Below, piece by piece: positions 11,901 through 24,070 of a stretch of 64,000 bases of DNA (positions within the stretch are counted from its first letter, which is position 1; each line of letters opens with the position of its first letter). Both the position numbers and the translations under genes were made by a program. Source of the DNA: Taenia hydatigena (taxonomy: Eukaryota > Platyhelminthes > Cestoda > Cyclophyllidea > Taeniidae); contig JADWOT020000008.1 of assembly GCA_036345935.2 (NCBI GenBank), forward strand, positions 1,026,652 through 1,090,651, in the 5' to 3' direction. A model generated the notes under the pieces. That model was not told where the DNA came from, did not search any database, and saw only the letters and a program-made list of their open reading frames with translations.

Positions 11901-14580
11901 AGAGATGTGAATTTCTTCGTGCAACAATAAAACAGTAATTTAACATCCGATCTCTGGCGCGAAGTTCGATTCGCTTGGCTAGTAGACCCCACATTACCTG
12001 GCCAAATCAGGACGCATTCCTTGAGCGGTTGTCCTTCCTAGCTGTGATTATCCAAACTCGTACACAGCTAAGATAACGACAACTCACAGCGATTAGCATT
12101 CCAGAGTCCTCCTATTTATCCGCTTACCGATTCTCCAAATTCGCGAACTAGCTGCCCCTTACAGAGCAAGATGCTATTGTAGCACAAAATGTATTTCATT
12201 CCCACTCACAATGGCAAGCAGAAACGCTGAGAGCCAACATAGTTTAAGTATCTTTAACCGACATGCCAAATAATGGCACCAAGCGCTCTGCATGCATTAG
12301 GCAACGTGTGATGAAGAATAAGTTTCACTCAATCCAATTTTGTTTTAAAAAGTGCTGTTTTGAATTCTTTCTTCATTGGTGAATTTCGGAGGCACCGAGA
12401 CAACAAGAACAATCGCATTGGTAGACCAGTTTTAGTCTTGCGTAGGTTTCATCAATCTAAGACAGTATGGCTGGAAATATCGTCATACCCAGTCCCGTTC
12501 CAACCTGTGTGCACGTGCATGCGTGCGCCTCTTGTTGTTAGCCCCAGATAAATAACTTTGGTAGAAAAGGCAATAGAGCACTGTTTACCATTGAAAAAGA
12601 ATGGTTTAGAGTAAATGCTCTTCAGAAGGAAGAGAGTAGATAGCACGATTGTAGTGGTTGGGGTGTCAGGGAAATCGCGGTGGTCAAAATTGCTCTTCTT
12701 TAGCTTACCTCAACAGATTACTGCAATGCATCTTACCGCACCTGCAAATGCGTCCGACTCTGGCCCTTATTTTCCTGTGTGGCCTTTCGCAACACACGTC
12801 TCTACCCTGACATTGTACTGAGACATTGTTTTTTGAAACGTTGGGGACGGATCCAGTTAAAGCACTGGGGGTTAGCGCGACCGCTTGTCAATGGAGAGAC
12901 CGGTTTCCCAACCTATCCGCCTTTTTGTGCATTTTTGACGAAGGTGGAGCATTGCTTCACAAACTCCCAAATGCCAGTCATTTACACAGTTAAAAGAAGT
13001 CATTTTACGACCTTCTACAACTTGGCCTAAAGGACAGTCTTAAGGTGTGTGGTTATTGTAGTGCCACCTAGATGGGCGACAGGGGCCAGAGAATCAGCTG
13101 CACAGTGTATGGAAGTCGTTGTAGCACACCATTGTTTGGAGTCGTGTTGCTCACCCTCGACTACCTCTTTTATGCAGTACTTCGACCCCGTAAATCTTAT
13201 TATCGAATCAATTGATGCAGAAATCACATTTGGCTTGACTTTCGTTTTCACTTCCTCTGTCAAATATCCAGCTATCACGCACCAAACCATCAGCAATGGA
13301 ATAAGTTTGCTAATGAAAACAAAGAAGGTGGACACTAACCTCAGCACAAAAGTGCGCCAATGGACGATTCGAGTAAATTGTACATGGGAAGCTGACAATA
13401 AGGAAAGTAGAGCTAAACAAAGCCGGTTTCTTAAAAACATAAATTTAAATGCACGGAAATAGTAGCAGGTTATTGGTGAGCATAAAAGGGCAAGCTAAAA
13501 ATGCATTAGCGAAAAAATAGGGTAAGAGTGAGAGGCGCAAAGATAAAAACAGTCAATAATTGCGGCAGGGAAAAATGTGGCTAACCACACATCGTCAACA
13601 GTGCTATCACCACCTTTAGGGCATGAGGATGCTGAGGAAAAAAGAGATGGAAGACGACGTTGGCAGGACACTAGCGAAGTTGCAAATAGGAGTCGGCGAA
13701 AAGGTTTTAGACTGAGCCAATACCAAAGACTGCGTGCAGTGCAGCTCGGAGAATATTAGCAATGCCTTTCTGCGGACCTTCATTATTGGCCGTATTCGAT
13801 CATAGTCCTTTTGGTCTCTGTATATATGCTCTTTAATTTTACCTACTCGAGTTCCGTCAGGACCTGGTAGAATGACGTATGCAGTAGGTAGGAAAGTTAT
13901 AATGTGGTAAGAAGGGGGTTGGTTGAGCTGGAGGAAGGGCACAAAGCTGGACGCAATGGTCGATTGGTTGAGGCGATGGGCCGCTAATTTACTAGGGTCT
14001 CCAAGCATGAGTTTGAATCACATCTACGTCGTGACGACATTCCTTTGAACTTCACACAGGGTCACGTACGAAGTTCGCATTTCTTTGCTCTTATTGCCTT
14101 CTCTAGAATATTGCTGGCCATATGTGCTCGTGTAGAGGCGTGTGCAGAAAGGTTGAGTAACAAAGCAGTAAAAATGATACCCGCCGTGACCTATAAAAGA
14201 ATCGAAGACACTTAAATATCCAAACTAACACTCTCATAACTAAGCTACCATAGCTCTACTTGATTTGTAATCGACTGCATTGTGGTCACAGGTGGCCGTC
14301 CATAATCAGCGTTAATGCACTCATCGAGCTGCAGTGTTCACAAGACTCACCGCACTGTTCAGATGAGTGCTCATTTGCATCGATTTAGCCGCCCAAGCAT
14401 GTGAATTATTCCAAATGGGCTATTTATTTTGCCGAAAGAATTACCGAATTCCAGAGCTAGATGCTTTTAACTGGGAATACGACCTTCGAAAAACATTCCG
14501 AACGCCACATGGCATCGGTTGCTGAGTTCTAGTTCCGAAGAGCGGGTTGTATTGAGCGCCTGCTTGCAAGAGCAACGATG
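8930..14580. other. Unassigned stretch between A2 and D4
   Basis: No RNA gene or clear repeat copy was found here. Open frames of note are 9110-9382 (+, 90 codons), 11434-11778 (-, 114 codons), a mirrored pair at 13027-13440 (-) and 13049-13462 (+) of 137 codons each, and 13616-14008 (-, 130 codons). The minus frame at 13027-13440 begins with a hydrophobic signal-like stretch and has a second hydrophobic segment. The minus frame at 13616-14008 has a charged core (GKIKEHIYRDQKDYDRIRP). None has a second copy or convincing splice edges, and frames of this length are expected by chance at this base composition. Confidence 0.3.
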
Positions 14581-15290
14581 CAGACACCAATTCTAGATAA
14601 AGGTGTATTTACTCCGTAGCAGTTCATATTACCTGGTCGACTTACAATCGTTCTCCTTCTGTGGTGATTGATACTGTTTTGTCTATGTTCATGGTTTGCA
14701 ATGCGCATTGTGAAACGCAAAGATTATAACTGTTGGAGCGTTACGACGCAGTCACCCAACTCTATGTGAACCTTGGAGTCACCGCACGGCCAAAGCATAA
14801 TCCACACAGAACTGCCAGCCAGCATCGATGACCTACATTTGCAGTGGATGAATGGAAAACACTAAGGGCGTGTTAAAGTTGGCCTCAGTGTGATTCACCT
14901 TTACGGGTATCCAAAGCTAGCATTTCGTGCTGTTGCACTGACCAATGATGGCGCTTGTGAGCGAAATGACTGCGCGCAGTAGAAGGTTTACGGGTCCCGA
15001 GACAGTGAGTGTCAGCGTATAATCATAAAAATGGCTGCTTGAATTGGCAGAGTAATGTGAGATGCGAGTGTGCTGCACGAACGCAGACGAGGGCTGAGGA
15101 AATCGAGTTGGTTGTGTAAAGTCTGAGGTTGCATTGGGGCACCGGATTAATTTTAGCCAAGGAGGGAGACAACTTCCTGCGATTACAGGCTAGCCAAACT
15201 CTGTAAACTTTGACAGGTGGCTAATAAGCTTATCTAATTTTAAAAGTACGCAAAGCATTTTCTATGTTCACATTTAATTAAGGTAGTTGA
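14580..15290 (+). repeat. Dispersed unit D, copy D4 (most diverged)
   Basis: Matches the D cluster at 45.5-48.6 kb: the block around GCAATGCGCATTGTGAAACGCAAA (14700-14722), the CATCGATG..CTACATTTGCA block near 14825, the CGTGTTAAAGTTGGCCTCAGTGTG region at 14868, GGCTGCTTGAATTGGCAGAGTA at 15032 and CGAGTTGGTT at 15100. The tail 15175-15290 matches the reverse complement of 46090-46200. This copy is clearly more diverged than D1-D3. The plus-strand frame near 14868-14990 stays open here (VGLSVIHLYGYPKLAFRAVA), where D1-D3 meet a stop earlier. Confidence 0.7.
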
Positions 15291-17330
15291 ACCGAATGCT
15301 TTTTGATGAATATGTGGAAGTTGTTGTAATCCACCTCAGCCTGCTTGTCAAGTTCCGCTCATAATATTCGCAGTTTTTTAGATTGTTATGCCATTTTGCT
15401 CATATTCCAGGAAATGGCTTTGCACCATATTCCGTGCACATTCCAAACTCTTGTGCACAGGAAACGCAAAGTTTGGTAACTAACTCATCATGATAGGATT
15501 TGGCACACGGGAATGAATCGTCAAACACAATTCGTGGGCGCGATGTAATGCCAATGAATGTCGAATTACCTGATGAAATTGATCTGGATTGATTTTGCAT
15601 CGCAAAAGTCTTTTGAAGGCTGCGGACCCTCTCGCCTTATTCAATTCAACCTGCTGCTTCTGCTGCTACTTATGCGTATTGAGCAGTAGATAAATTGCAA
15701 AGCAGTCGCAAGGTTGGCAAAGGCAGTAGTGGCCAATGGTAGGTGAAATACAATCTGCATTCACGAAGCAAACCAAAGGAGTGTAAACCAAACAAGAGCA
15801 TCTTTGAATAGCAAATCTCCTATTGTGCTATACGGTTCACATTCGGATGCGTTTAGTCTAAGAAGGCTAAAGTTGTGGTTGCGTTGGTGCGAAGTAAGCA
15901 CATCGATTATTTGTAGCCAGATTTTACAATTGCATTAAATTTGATCAATACTATCGACTAACATGGATGGTAGAACGCATCCGTCGTATGCAACTACCAC
16001 TAACTCGCTAATCATTTACATTTCAGTGAATATAACAACAATACTGATCTTATTAATAATTCGAAACGTGTGCATATAAAATCAAAGGACGGCTTTGATG
16101 TGATACGGTTTTATTAGGAAGAAGGTTGCCCATTGTGACTGGGTGTGATACAATGCGCAGCATTGGTAAAATGCACATAATAAAGGTTTGTTTCAGTTCT
16201 ATTTGCCACATTTAGTATATTTAATGAGAGCCGGACTCTTTATTACCAGGTGGACACCAATCAACTTAAAAGCTTGACACGAGTCTTACGTATTTAACAC
16301 GCACTCAACATATCAGTCACCCATCGTTGACTTCCATAGCCTGTAATCAGTTTTTCCTCTCTAACAGTTGGTCACAGAAATGCCAGTGTCGAATCCTGCA
16401 TTGTTTCATTTGCTTACGCGTGCAAATGACTTTGGCAAAGCACCTTCCTTATTGGTAGCATACAGAAAGGGAGATATGCTCCGACATTTACCCTTCTTTA
16501 ATGTGCTCAATCCGTATTAGCTTCATTTGTCCATAAGGAAGAAAGTAAGGGGGCGCACACAGCTATATCTCACTCATTGCACACGCCACCGTGCTGGTTA
16601 TTACGCTTAAATTTCGAGGTGGAATGCCAAAGCTACTCAGTTGATGCTTAGTAGTCGTTGTGCCGGGTTCCGACGGAGATCAAGTATAAGGATGGAAGAG
16701 GGGCATCTAAATTACGCTGATGGTGAACCGATAGTCAATTCAAAACATCCAGGTAATGATTGGAGATGGTGGTTCTGGGGAGTAGAGTTGCCATCTTGCT
16801 CGCTTACATTCTGCATAATTACTCCATCGTAGTTGATGGCAAATGCATCTAGGGATCCTATTTACAAACGATCTAATCAGCCAATTTGTTGCACATTTAA
16901 TTAACCAAAACTGCAAATCTTTCGATGCTCTTCATTTCGACGTAAAATACTCAGTTGCTTCCAAAGCTGCCCCACCCAGAAGGTGTCATAAATTGACACA
17001 TTAGGTGTGCGCGCGCTTTGACATCAAGCACAGCAAATGCGTCAGAACCTTTTACTTTTGAGAGCAGAATTTAATAGCTTCTCATAGAGATTGACAGGGT
17101 GATGGTAGGAAATGCACTCAATCAGTAGTGTTTACTCTTCAAAAGAGAGCAGAAGGCAAAGAGGGATTATTTGCAGAATAGGAACATTTACCAAGTCCTA
17201 TCGGAATGGATGCTAAAAGAGCTGATGCTTGCTAAGTAAACGGAGCTGATGCTTAAGCGCTAATTAATGTTTCTTCATTTATGTGCCTGTCTGTGTGTAA
17301 ATCCTCGAAGCCTTTCTTGCTAAAATACTT
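15290..17330. other. Unassigned stretch
   Basis: Short random-length frames only (for example 15400-15600 minus and 16641-16832 plus). No RNA gene or repeat copy was seen. Confidence 0.3.
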
Positions 17331-17342
17331 TTCGGTACTAGA

Positions 17343-17495
17343 AGTCTGCTCATTTTGTGGACACACTTTAATCCAATTTTGGAGATTTTGCTGCTGCTTT
17401 TGCTGTTACTTGTCCTGTTCATGCTTTCTTATCCCCACCACCCACCTTTGGTAGCAAACCCTACGCAAGAGCATGTTTATGCCATCGCCGGAGAG
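17343..17495 (+). CDS. Candidate exon with a membrane segment and strong splice donor
   Basis: The open frame encodes WTHFNPILE, then a run of Leu (ILLLLLLLLVLFML) long enough for one transmembrane helix or signal anchor, then a short tail (SYPHHPPLVANPTQEHVYA...). It ends at GCCGGAGAG|GTGAGTGCC, a near-consensus donor with GT at 17496. The exon start is uncertain: the frame is open upstream and AG dinucleotides near 17340 and 17380 could serve as acceptors. I do not recognise the protein and see no second copy or neighbouring exon, so it could be a chance frame next to a good donor. Confidence 0.25.
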
Positions 17496-17501
17496 GTGAG
17501 T

Positions 17502-18555
17502 GCCTTACGGTCTTTTCAGCAGGTGCCTCGTTGCTGACTCATCCGCCTTGGGCGGCTAGTCGATCAACGGATCAATGCAATCGATAAGACCACCTACTCT
17601 GTTTTCGTTGTTTAGTGTTTGTCTGTCCAGTCGGTTGGTCCATTCACCGATCTACTCGACCCACGGCAAGTTGGGCTGCAAGCAATCTCACAAACGGGTG
17701 AGTGCAAAATTATTTTAGCATTCGCCCAAGACTATGATGCGTAGGGTCGTCAGTTGCTGTAACAATGCATCACTAAAGCATTGTTTAAGTTCAATATTAT
17801 TATGTCTTGGTCAAGGAGTGTTTTTATCTCGTCAAGGACATTCGGTTGCAAAACATTTTGTCTACCATATTGCGTATGAGGGCAAGCTATTTTAATAACC
17901 AGTGTTATCATTGATAGGTCCTCTTCTTACACGATCCTTTTATGTTCATCGAGTAAGTAGCTGTTAGATTTTAAGGCAAGCAGCCCATATTTTAAATGAG
18001 TTTACCTGAGAGGGACATCATCAAACTTTATGACATAATTTACGCGAGGCAAATCTAGCATTTGTTCGGCTATACTTGCCGAAGATATCGTATTTGTATG
18101 GCAGCTTACTGATAATTTAGAGTCACAGTATTTCGAAAACATTTTACTTAAAGAACAGAGCACGAAAATAATTACCAGACTAAAATGTAGCGGTCCATAT
18201 CCAATTCTTATGGAAAGCGGTTTTCAAGTAGCATGATAGTAGATTTGTCATTAGAACTCAAGCCAGCCTAAGTTAAGACAGCCACCTTTTTGGCGATACC
18301 GTTAAGAGTGCTTTAAACTCTGCCGCTACAGACGTCCTTCTGCATAGCGCTCATATTCCATTTCCACCGGCGCACCTTGCCAAGGCGTTCCTCCAAACCT
18401 AGTAGAGCACACAGGCAAAAGGACAGCATGAAAGTTAAACTGACTTGTACATGTTGCCTCCTTAATCAGTCATCATTTGGGTATCATCCCAGTCATCCAT
18501 CTGCTTTACTTAGCCTAATTCCTCCACCCGTCCCTCCTTATCTGCATTCAGCTAA
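17502..18555. other. Unassigned stretch, intron-like or intergenic
   Basis: One plus frame (18377-18592, 71 codons) without support. No repeat copy or RNA gene was seen. Confidence 0.3.
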
Positions 18556-18612
18556 AGGTAAGCACCTTGTGGCGGAAACGAGAAGTGCCTAGGAACTTAA
18601 AAGACAACCAGT

Positions 18613-18864
18613 TCAAATGACGGCATCAGAAAGAAATATCGATAGGACAACAAACGTCCAATCAAAGTACATTGGCATTGTCTCATGTGCATGCAGGATG
18701 ATGCGAGAAAATAGCTTGGGGTGAAATAGCACCAAAGAAAGCGATATCTGGCTGCGAAACCTTAAGAGGGAATAATGCCTAAAGTCTACGCCAGTCGGAA
18801 TTGAGAGCGACCACGCCGCACGTGCAACTAATTGATTTGCACGTGTCATATTCGAAGAAGCCAA
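18613..18864 (-). other. Antisense open frame in C1 matching one in C2
   Basis: An 83-codon minus-strand frame. The inverted copy has an open plus-strand frame (37051-37278) that aligns without gaps: VARAAWSLSIPTGVDFRHYSL here and VARAAWWLPMSTNAGLRHHSL there, ending in MPMYFD and IPMFLD. Roughly 40% of residues match by eye. This could be a coding segment on this strand, or a by-product of the opposite-strand exon and general sequence similarity. The two strands cannot both be explained as coding, so I keep it as an alternative. Confidence 0.25.
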
Positions 18865-19121
18865 TTACACAGCCAAAATTCAGACGTGCTCTGCTGCAAA
18901 TTGTTTGGTCTGCTCTTACTAATCTTTATCACGGTATTGTTCTCGCCGTTTAGTTCTTCGGCACCGTCTTCCTACCAATTAGTTTCCTTTTGGCCTTGGG
19001 TCTTCTTTTCATCTCTTACTTCTGCCGCCTCCAACTCCATCTGCTCGTTAGTCCCAACCTCCCACCTCGCCGTATTCAAGACGCCAAAGGACCGCATCGG
19101 ATGGAAGTTGTACAAGTTTGG
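18832..19121 (+). CDS. Candidate exon in unit C with conserved splice donor
   Basis: The open frame ends in TPKDRIGWKLYKFG at TTTGG|GTAAGTTTT, a consensus donor with GT at 19122. The C2 copy aligns without indels over the last 35 or so codons (SVAS..., TSKDYNSQIW), has a donor at the same place (GAG|GTAGGT) but carries TAG at 36873-36875 where this copy has a Tyr codon. The upstream part (18890-19040) is pyrimidine-rich, hydrophobic if translated (LLLIFITVLFSPF), and could instead be intron leading to an acceptor near 19052 (GCTCGTTAG). The product is not recognised. C1 looks like the better-preserved copy, but I cannot show that it is expressed. Confidence 0.35.
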
Positions 19122-19329
19122 GTAAGTTTTACTAACATTCTTTTCTTCTCTCCTGCTTCATTTGCGTGCGTCATTTTAAAAGCATTACATCTGGCATCTA
19201 GTGTATATCACTCAGAAAGGGAATGCTATGCTTAGAGTCTTTGATTCGCCATAAAGAAGAATTTTGTGCTCGTTGACTGATTTAAATCCCTCATATTTAA
19301 CTCAGTCAAATGGCTACATGAGAGGATAA

Positions 19330-20860
19330 GTGTATAAGTTTCATAAGAAGATTAGAAGAAGGAAGGAAATGAAGAACACTGCACACAGCACCGTGCAGGG
19401 TTACTTTACGGTGCTCACTTCCAATCTTCAATTTCCTCTTCCCCACTCTCCTTTATTTCTGCGGTTTTTTACCTTACGCATGTATCTCAAACATTCCTGT
19501 ATCTGTTTAAGTTGGAAATGCATGTATCCTCACTTTTATTAAAAAAATGCATGCACCACTGCTGTTGCTGGTAATCGGAGGTGAGGAATTGTCCAAGCGC
19601 AGGATTGCGAATACAAACCAGAGGTGTCTGTTTGTTAGCTTCATAGAAATCTTTAGTGGCATGTTGCCGACTCCTTCAATCAGCTTCATACCTTACACTG
19701 CGTTCATAATGCTGCGCTAGCTTCTAATGGCTCTTACATGCATTTGTAACCGCTAAATAAACAGCGGCAGCAGCAGACCTACTGGAGTGCACTGTAACAC
19801 AGAACTCGAGACTATGCCGAACTGGATCGGGCTAGAATCCACTGGAATATCACAGACTACATTAGCCACCTAAGCTAGATTATGGTAGGCTTGAGTAAGT
19901 TGGAAAAGATGCAGGTTGACTCGGCCATCTGAACACCTGTGCATGCCTTATCTTCAGCGGCGCTTCCATGCGTTAAAATTAAAGTCAATCTAACACTCTT
20001 ATTCGGCCTAGTTAATCTACTCGGTACAACTTCATGCCATGTGGAAAGAGGCCTTTCCTTTCTTCCTCTTTAGATATTAAGGATCACAGTGCATGCTCAA
20101 AAAATAGGTCTTATGATAACCAGGAATAGAGAAATAGGGCCCACTTTCGCACGCCCCACTCCACCAGCACTTGCTATGTGGTATCCAAAATATAACAATC
20201 CAGAGTTGAGAATGTATTAACAGTTGGCATCCAAATGCTACTGCGACCTAAAAATAGACCGAGTATTCCGATTTAATTCATAGCTAATTTGAACGGGAGG
20301 AAGGGGGTCCTGATTTTTTAGCAAAGTAGCTTAAGCTGGAGAAATACAATCCTACTGCGTTAGTCGTGCCTTGAACCATTATTGAACCATTGTTTTGTGG
20401 TTTCTACAAATAGTACATTTGATTCTCCTCCTGCGACTGTTTTTTTTTTATCCCTTTAGATAATATTTTCCACCAGAGCGGAAAATACTAGGTACACAAG
20501 AGCGTCTAGTTCCACATCTACCTGCTCTGTCGCACCCTGTGCGGTCGACAATTGGTTCGCCAGCAACTGTGTCATTACGGTGAGCGCTGATAACGTGAGA
20601 GAAGAAGATGTCGTCTGGAAGGATGTCAAGTGTCACCATTCTGCCTGCTCATCTATATCCGACCACTGACTCGTCATAGTCAAGTAGTCAGACAGGTAAC
20701 CTTCCGATTCCTCATGCCCACCGACGCGACCTCGTCGTCATCGCTCTGCGCCTGTCCCTGTTTGTCTCCGGTGCTATCCTTCGTTTTATTGTCGCGAGTG
20801 AGTCTTGAGCGAAGGCAGAAACACGAATGCGTGAATGTGAACAGAGGAAGCTGAGTAAAG
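19330..20860. other. Unassigned stretch
   Basis: Only short frames (for example 19330-19542 plus and 20448-20639 minus). No RNA gene or confident repeat copy was seen. Confidence 0.3.
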
Positions 20861-21275
20861 AATGAAGGCTGCAATGGGAAGGGAGAGGCACCTAACGGCA
20901 TGTTTGGTGACGTCGTCGAGAGGTAATGATGTCGTCAGTCGTGCTCGGGAATGCGGTTTGGAGGTTGGTGAGTTGGTGGTGAGGAAGATGGTGGTAGTGA
21001 GGTTGGGCGACTTTGATGCCCATTTACACTTACAACAGCGGTTGGAAGAAAGAAGTGCGATGGAGGGAGTGCATGCCAACATGTTTGATGAAGTCGTGAA
21101 GAGCTGATGAATTTGTCATCAGTGGATACAGACGGAGTCAGGAAAGGAGCAAGAACAAGGAGGAAGTTGGAGGTAGTGCTGGTGTTAGTTGTAATGGAGG
21201 TGGCGGTAGTGTGGTTGGGAGACGTTTACTTGCACCCACAACGACAACTGGAGGAAAGAAGTGCTCAAATCGAGT
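20860..21275 (+). repeat. Unit H, diverged tandem duplication of about 200 bp
   Basis: Two adjacent copies, roughly 20860-21060 and 21060-21275. Matching blocks: GGCATGTTTGGTGACGTCGTC (20897) with ACATGTTTGATGAAGTCGTG (21079), GATGTCGTCAGT with ATTTGTCATCAGT, and GGTAGTGAGGTTGGGCGAC (20993) with GGTAGTGTGGTTGGGAGAC (21205). Both copies have an open plus-strand frame (20862-21107 and 21107-21328) with alike ends, LGDFDAHLHLQQRLEERSA and LGDVYLHPQRQLEERSA. A further fragment of the GGAAGAA..AGTGCGA..GGAGTGCATGC motif lies at 29758-29805. The frames overlap by one base, stop against start. Confidence 0.6.
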
Positions 21276-22174
21276 GTGCGCTGCTACTGCTGCACATGAA
21301 CGAGTCGCCTCTTGCAAAATATTTATAACGACAGCAGTGCTACTCGTGAGAGAGCATGGGGAACGGATACTCAGCAAACATTACAGCAATTCGACATTTC
21401 TTAAATTGCGATCAAACTGCAACACAGTGCATTGACTGTTTTATTGATGGGTCAAATTGAAGTGTTAATAGTTGATCCAATAATGAAAGATGCCCTTGGG
21501 GAAGAATGGATGGCGCCATTCACGAAGTAGCGTTTAGTTATGCTTGTAGGCGCGAAAGGAAAAATAACTAGAAATGCCAGATAGCCTATGAGGATGGACA
21601 TAAGGCGGAAGAAGATGAGCATAAATGTGCCGCAATAATATCAGAGGCTTTGCAGTCCATATAAGCTTCTCGTCGAATTGTTTAAAGATTATTTAAATGA
21701 AGCTGATATCATTTACTGGCTTGAAGGGAAGAGGAGGAAGAGAGGAGAAGGGAGTGGGATAGAGTTGAATGAAAGGAAACAGCATAGCACAGCCCAGGTG
21801 AGGTGTGAATTAGCGAGGAGGGGATAGTTGGGCTGAGTGGTATGGGATGCTTTTCGTGACTCATCTCCCCCATCTCGCCTTATTTCTGCGCTCAGACATG
21901 TGCGAGTTTTTGCACTCTGCATCACAAATCCTCTAATCAGATATTTGAATTTCTAAAAGTACCCATCTAATTCTTTTCAGTCATTTAGATTTTATTTAGC
22001 ATAAATATAATTCTCGGAGCTTTTAAAGTCCTTTTTGGGCCTCTGCTTTGCTCTTGGTATAAAATGGAGTGTTGATTTTCCAATGCTTCCACATATTTGC
22101 AGCTAATCATTAACTTCTCTGTTCTCAGTGACGAATTAGTTCGTACACAACTGAAAAGTTGGATGCTTTTGGGT
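21275..22174. other. Unassigned stretch with a polypurine tract
   Basis: Contains a 32-base run of A and G only at 21723-21754, inside a longer purine-rich region (to about 21780). Frames here are short and unsupported. Confidence 0.5.
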
Positions 22175-22700
22175 CATTGTTCCTGCGACTGAGGATGTGG
22201 ACACTGTCTCGACTTACCAACGCTGTTCGCACGCAAGATAAAACTTTGAATTCTGTAGAACTGCCAAAAAACACTGGCATTGAGGTCAAGTACCTTCCCA
22301 TTTGGATGGAAGTTCGGTAACTGGTGCGGTTGGCTCGTAAGAGTTTTTGCATTTTGCTGAGTACCTTGTGATGGCTGACCCTGAAGTTGATCAAGAGGAT
22401 GGCCAAGGAAGAGGTTGGGGGCAAAGAAAGGCTGTGAGTCACCTAAGTGGTTCGTTTGGCTCGCGCTTTTAGCAAAGGGACTACTTTGGGTGTTCACTAT
22501 TTCATCAAGTTGGAGTTTGCTCTCCTTTGGGCCCTGTCAGTAGTCCAAAGCTCCACTCTATGCAAAATATACATTCCATCCAAGTATTAACCCAGGCTTA
22601 ACCACAACAGCAACGTTTATTTGCATAGTGTTGCGTTCCTTCTGCTTTGAGCATAGTTTCATTCCGCATTCCATTTAAGTACAATGATGGGACAATATGC
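22174..22700 (-). repeat. Unit I, copy I1
   Basis: Matches 24070-24400 in the same orientation. Best block: CTTTGGGCCCTGTCAGTAGTCCAAAGC (22527) with CTTTGGGCAATGTCAGTAGCCCTAAAC (24208); also CACCTAAGTGGTTCGTTTGG (22440) with TGCCTAAATGGTTTGATCCC (24158). The candidate exon at 22294-22533 lies in this copy. Confidence 0.5.
22294..22533 (-). CDS. Candidate exon, Gln/Ser/Pro/Asn-rich protein segment
   Basis: The minus-strand frame is open from 22545 down to 22174. It has an acceptor-like edge (CTACTGACAG|GGCCC, exon from 22533) and a possible donor (GGGAAG|GTACTT, exon to 22294). The peptide is compositionally protein-like: low-complexity, disordered, rich in Q, S, P and N (LDEIVNTQSSPFAKSASQTN, later LDQLQGQPSQGTQQNAKTLT and PHQLPNFHPNGK). 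A decayed second copy of the edge and first part lies at 24110-24215 (also minus), where the acceptor CAG is altered and about 45 bp are missing. No domain is recognised. Such segments occur in transcription regulators, but that is only compositional. Confidence 0.35.
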
Positions 22701-24070
22701 TTAGGACGGCGTCATTGCGTTTGCTTCAACATCCTACTAAACAATAGAGAGTGTATAATTTACTCGGAATGCTACTGCTTTTAAAATACGCAACTTAATA
22801 ATGGTATTTGGTCTTTAATTTCCGCAAAAGAAGTTGCTACTATTAGAAGTTATCAGCGGCTGTGATGATTTTAACAGCTTTTAAACAATAAAGATTAGAT
22901 GCTTTCCTCTCCTCAAAGTATTTATTGATGCAGATCTGTCTGAGATCTTGTCACCAATATTCCTTTCTGGCAGTCTGGGTTTGAATTTAATATATTAATC
23001 CCTTCTCATTTTGTAACAATTAGTAATAAAAAGCATTTGTTGATGATTCTTGGCATTTGGTGTCTGTTATTTTGCGCAAATTTGAAAAGAAAGTGGACCA
23101 AGGGGCAGCAACCATAAAGAGACGGTTTGAGAGCTTAACTTCAATCAAATCAAACAATCTCCTCCTCCCCTTTCTCCTCTCTAGCCCTCTCCTTAGATCA
23201 AACACTACTAATTGGGCGCATTTCCTGCTAACATCTTTTAAATCATTCTCTTCCCTGACAAGTTTTGCACTTACGGAAAACATTTCGATGCATTCGCCCT
23301 GTGTTACGCTTTAGTTACAACCATAGAATGTCAATTTATAGCGTTTGAGTGATAGTAGAGCTATAAAAGAGGCTATACGTCACGTAAATGATTAAGCCTT
23401 ACATCAAATAAGTGGAATGGCTGCAGTACGGACCCCGAAACGCACTTATCACCAACTACGGCGTTATGGAAAGGTGGAATATAAGCACAGTGCAGTTTTG
23501 AAGCAGAAGTACATAAGATGAAAGATTACTTCTCTAACTCAACAACTTTAATCGCTGCTGCCATGCTGTGCACTGAAAAATATCCCTTTCTTGATTACCA
23601 CTTCAACACCGGTGTCACACAGATGCCTCGCCTTCCTCCTCTTCCCATCTCACTGATCGCAGCAGCGGTAGCATCAGTCAGATCCGCGCACCACACCATT
23701 TAATTGATTTAATCGAGAGCTCTACTTTGACCACCTCTCCCCGCAGATGCAAATGGCACTTCTTCAGAAATAAGGCAGCATGCGACTATATGGAGCCGTT
23801 CGCGGCATTTTTACGCAAAAGTTGCACAACCAGTTTGTTAGGCCCCAGAGTCCAACCAAAAACGCACGCATCACAAGATTGAAGCTAGCGCTGCATCCTA
23901 AACCAAAGCTCTCAACCATTTAATTAGAAACTTATGATTAACAGCTCGTGGCATTGGAGTTACACTAATGGGCCATTAATAAGAATGACCTCATAAAATC
24001 GCGGTCGTAAGTGCAATACTCCTTCCTCCCTTCCTTTCTTCTTACTTTATGCAGGAAATTCTGTGGCTGG
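22700..24070. other. Unassigned stretch
   Basis: Frames at 23020-23283 (-) and 23057-23314 (+) mirror each other and have no support. No RNA gene or repeat copy was seen. Confidence 0.3.

Larger units (their letters stand above)
18555..19330 (+). repeat. Dispersed unit C, copy C1
   Basis: About 775 bp matching 36620-37345 in inverted orientation. Anchors are the GCACGTGCAACTAATTGATTTGCACGTGTCA block (18818-18848 with 37082-37112), a block around 19000-19125, the CATTTGCGTGCGTCA block at 19160 with 36790, and TTAAATCCCTC near 19281 with 36685. Similarity may fade out to about 19470, opposite 36480. Both copies keep a splice donor at the homologous place. Confidence 0.75.

Noticed and set aside
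13027..13462. Mirrored 137-codon frames on both strands as real genes
   Set aside because: Each is the shadow of the other, with no splice edges or second copy. Frames of this length are expected a few times by chance in 64 kb at this composition.
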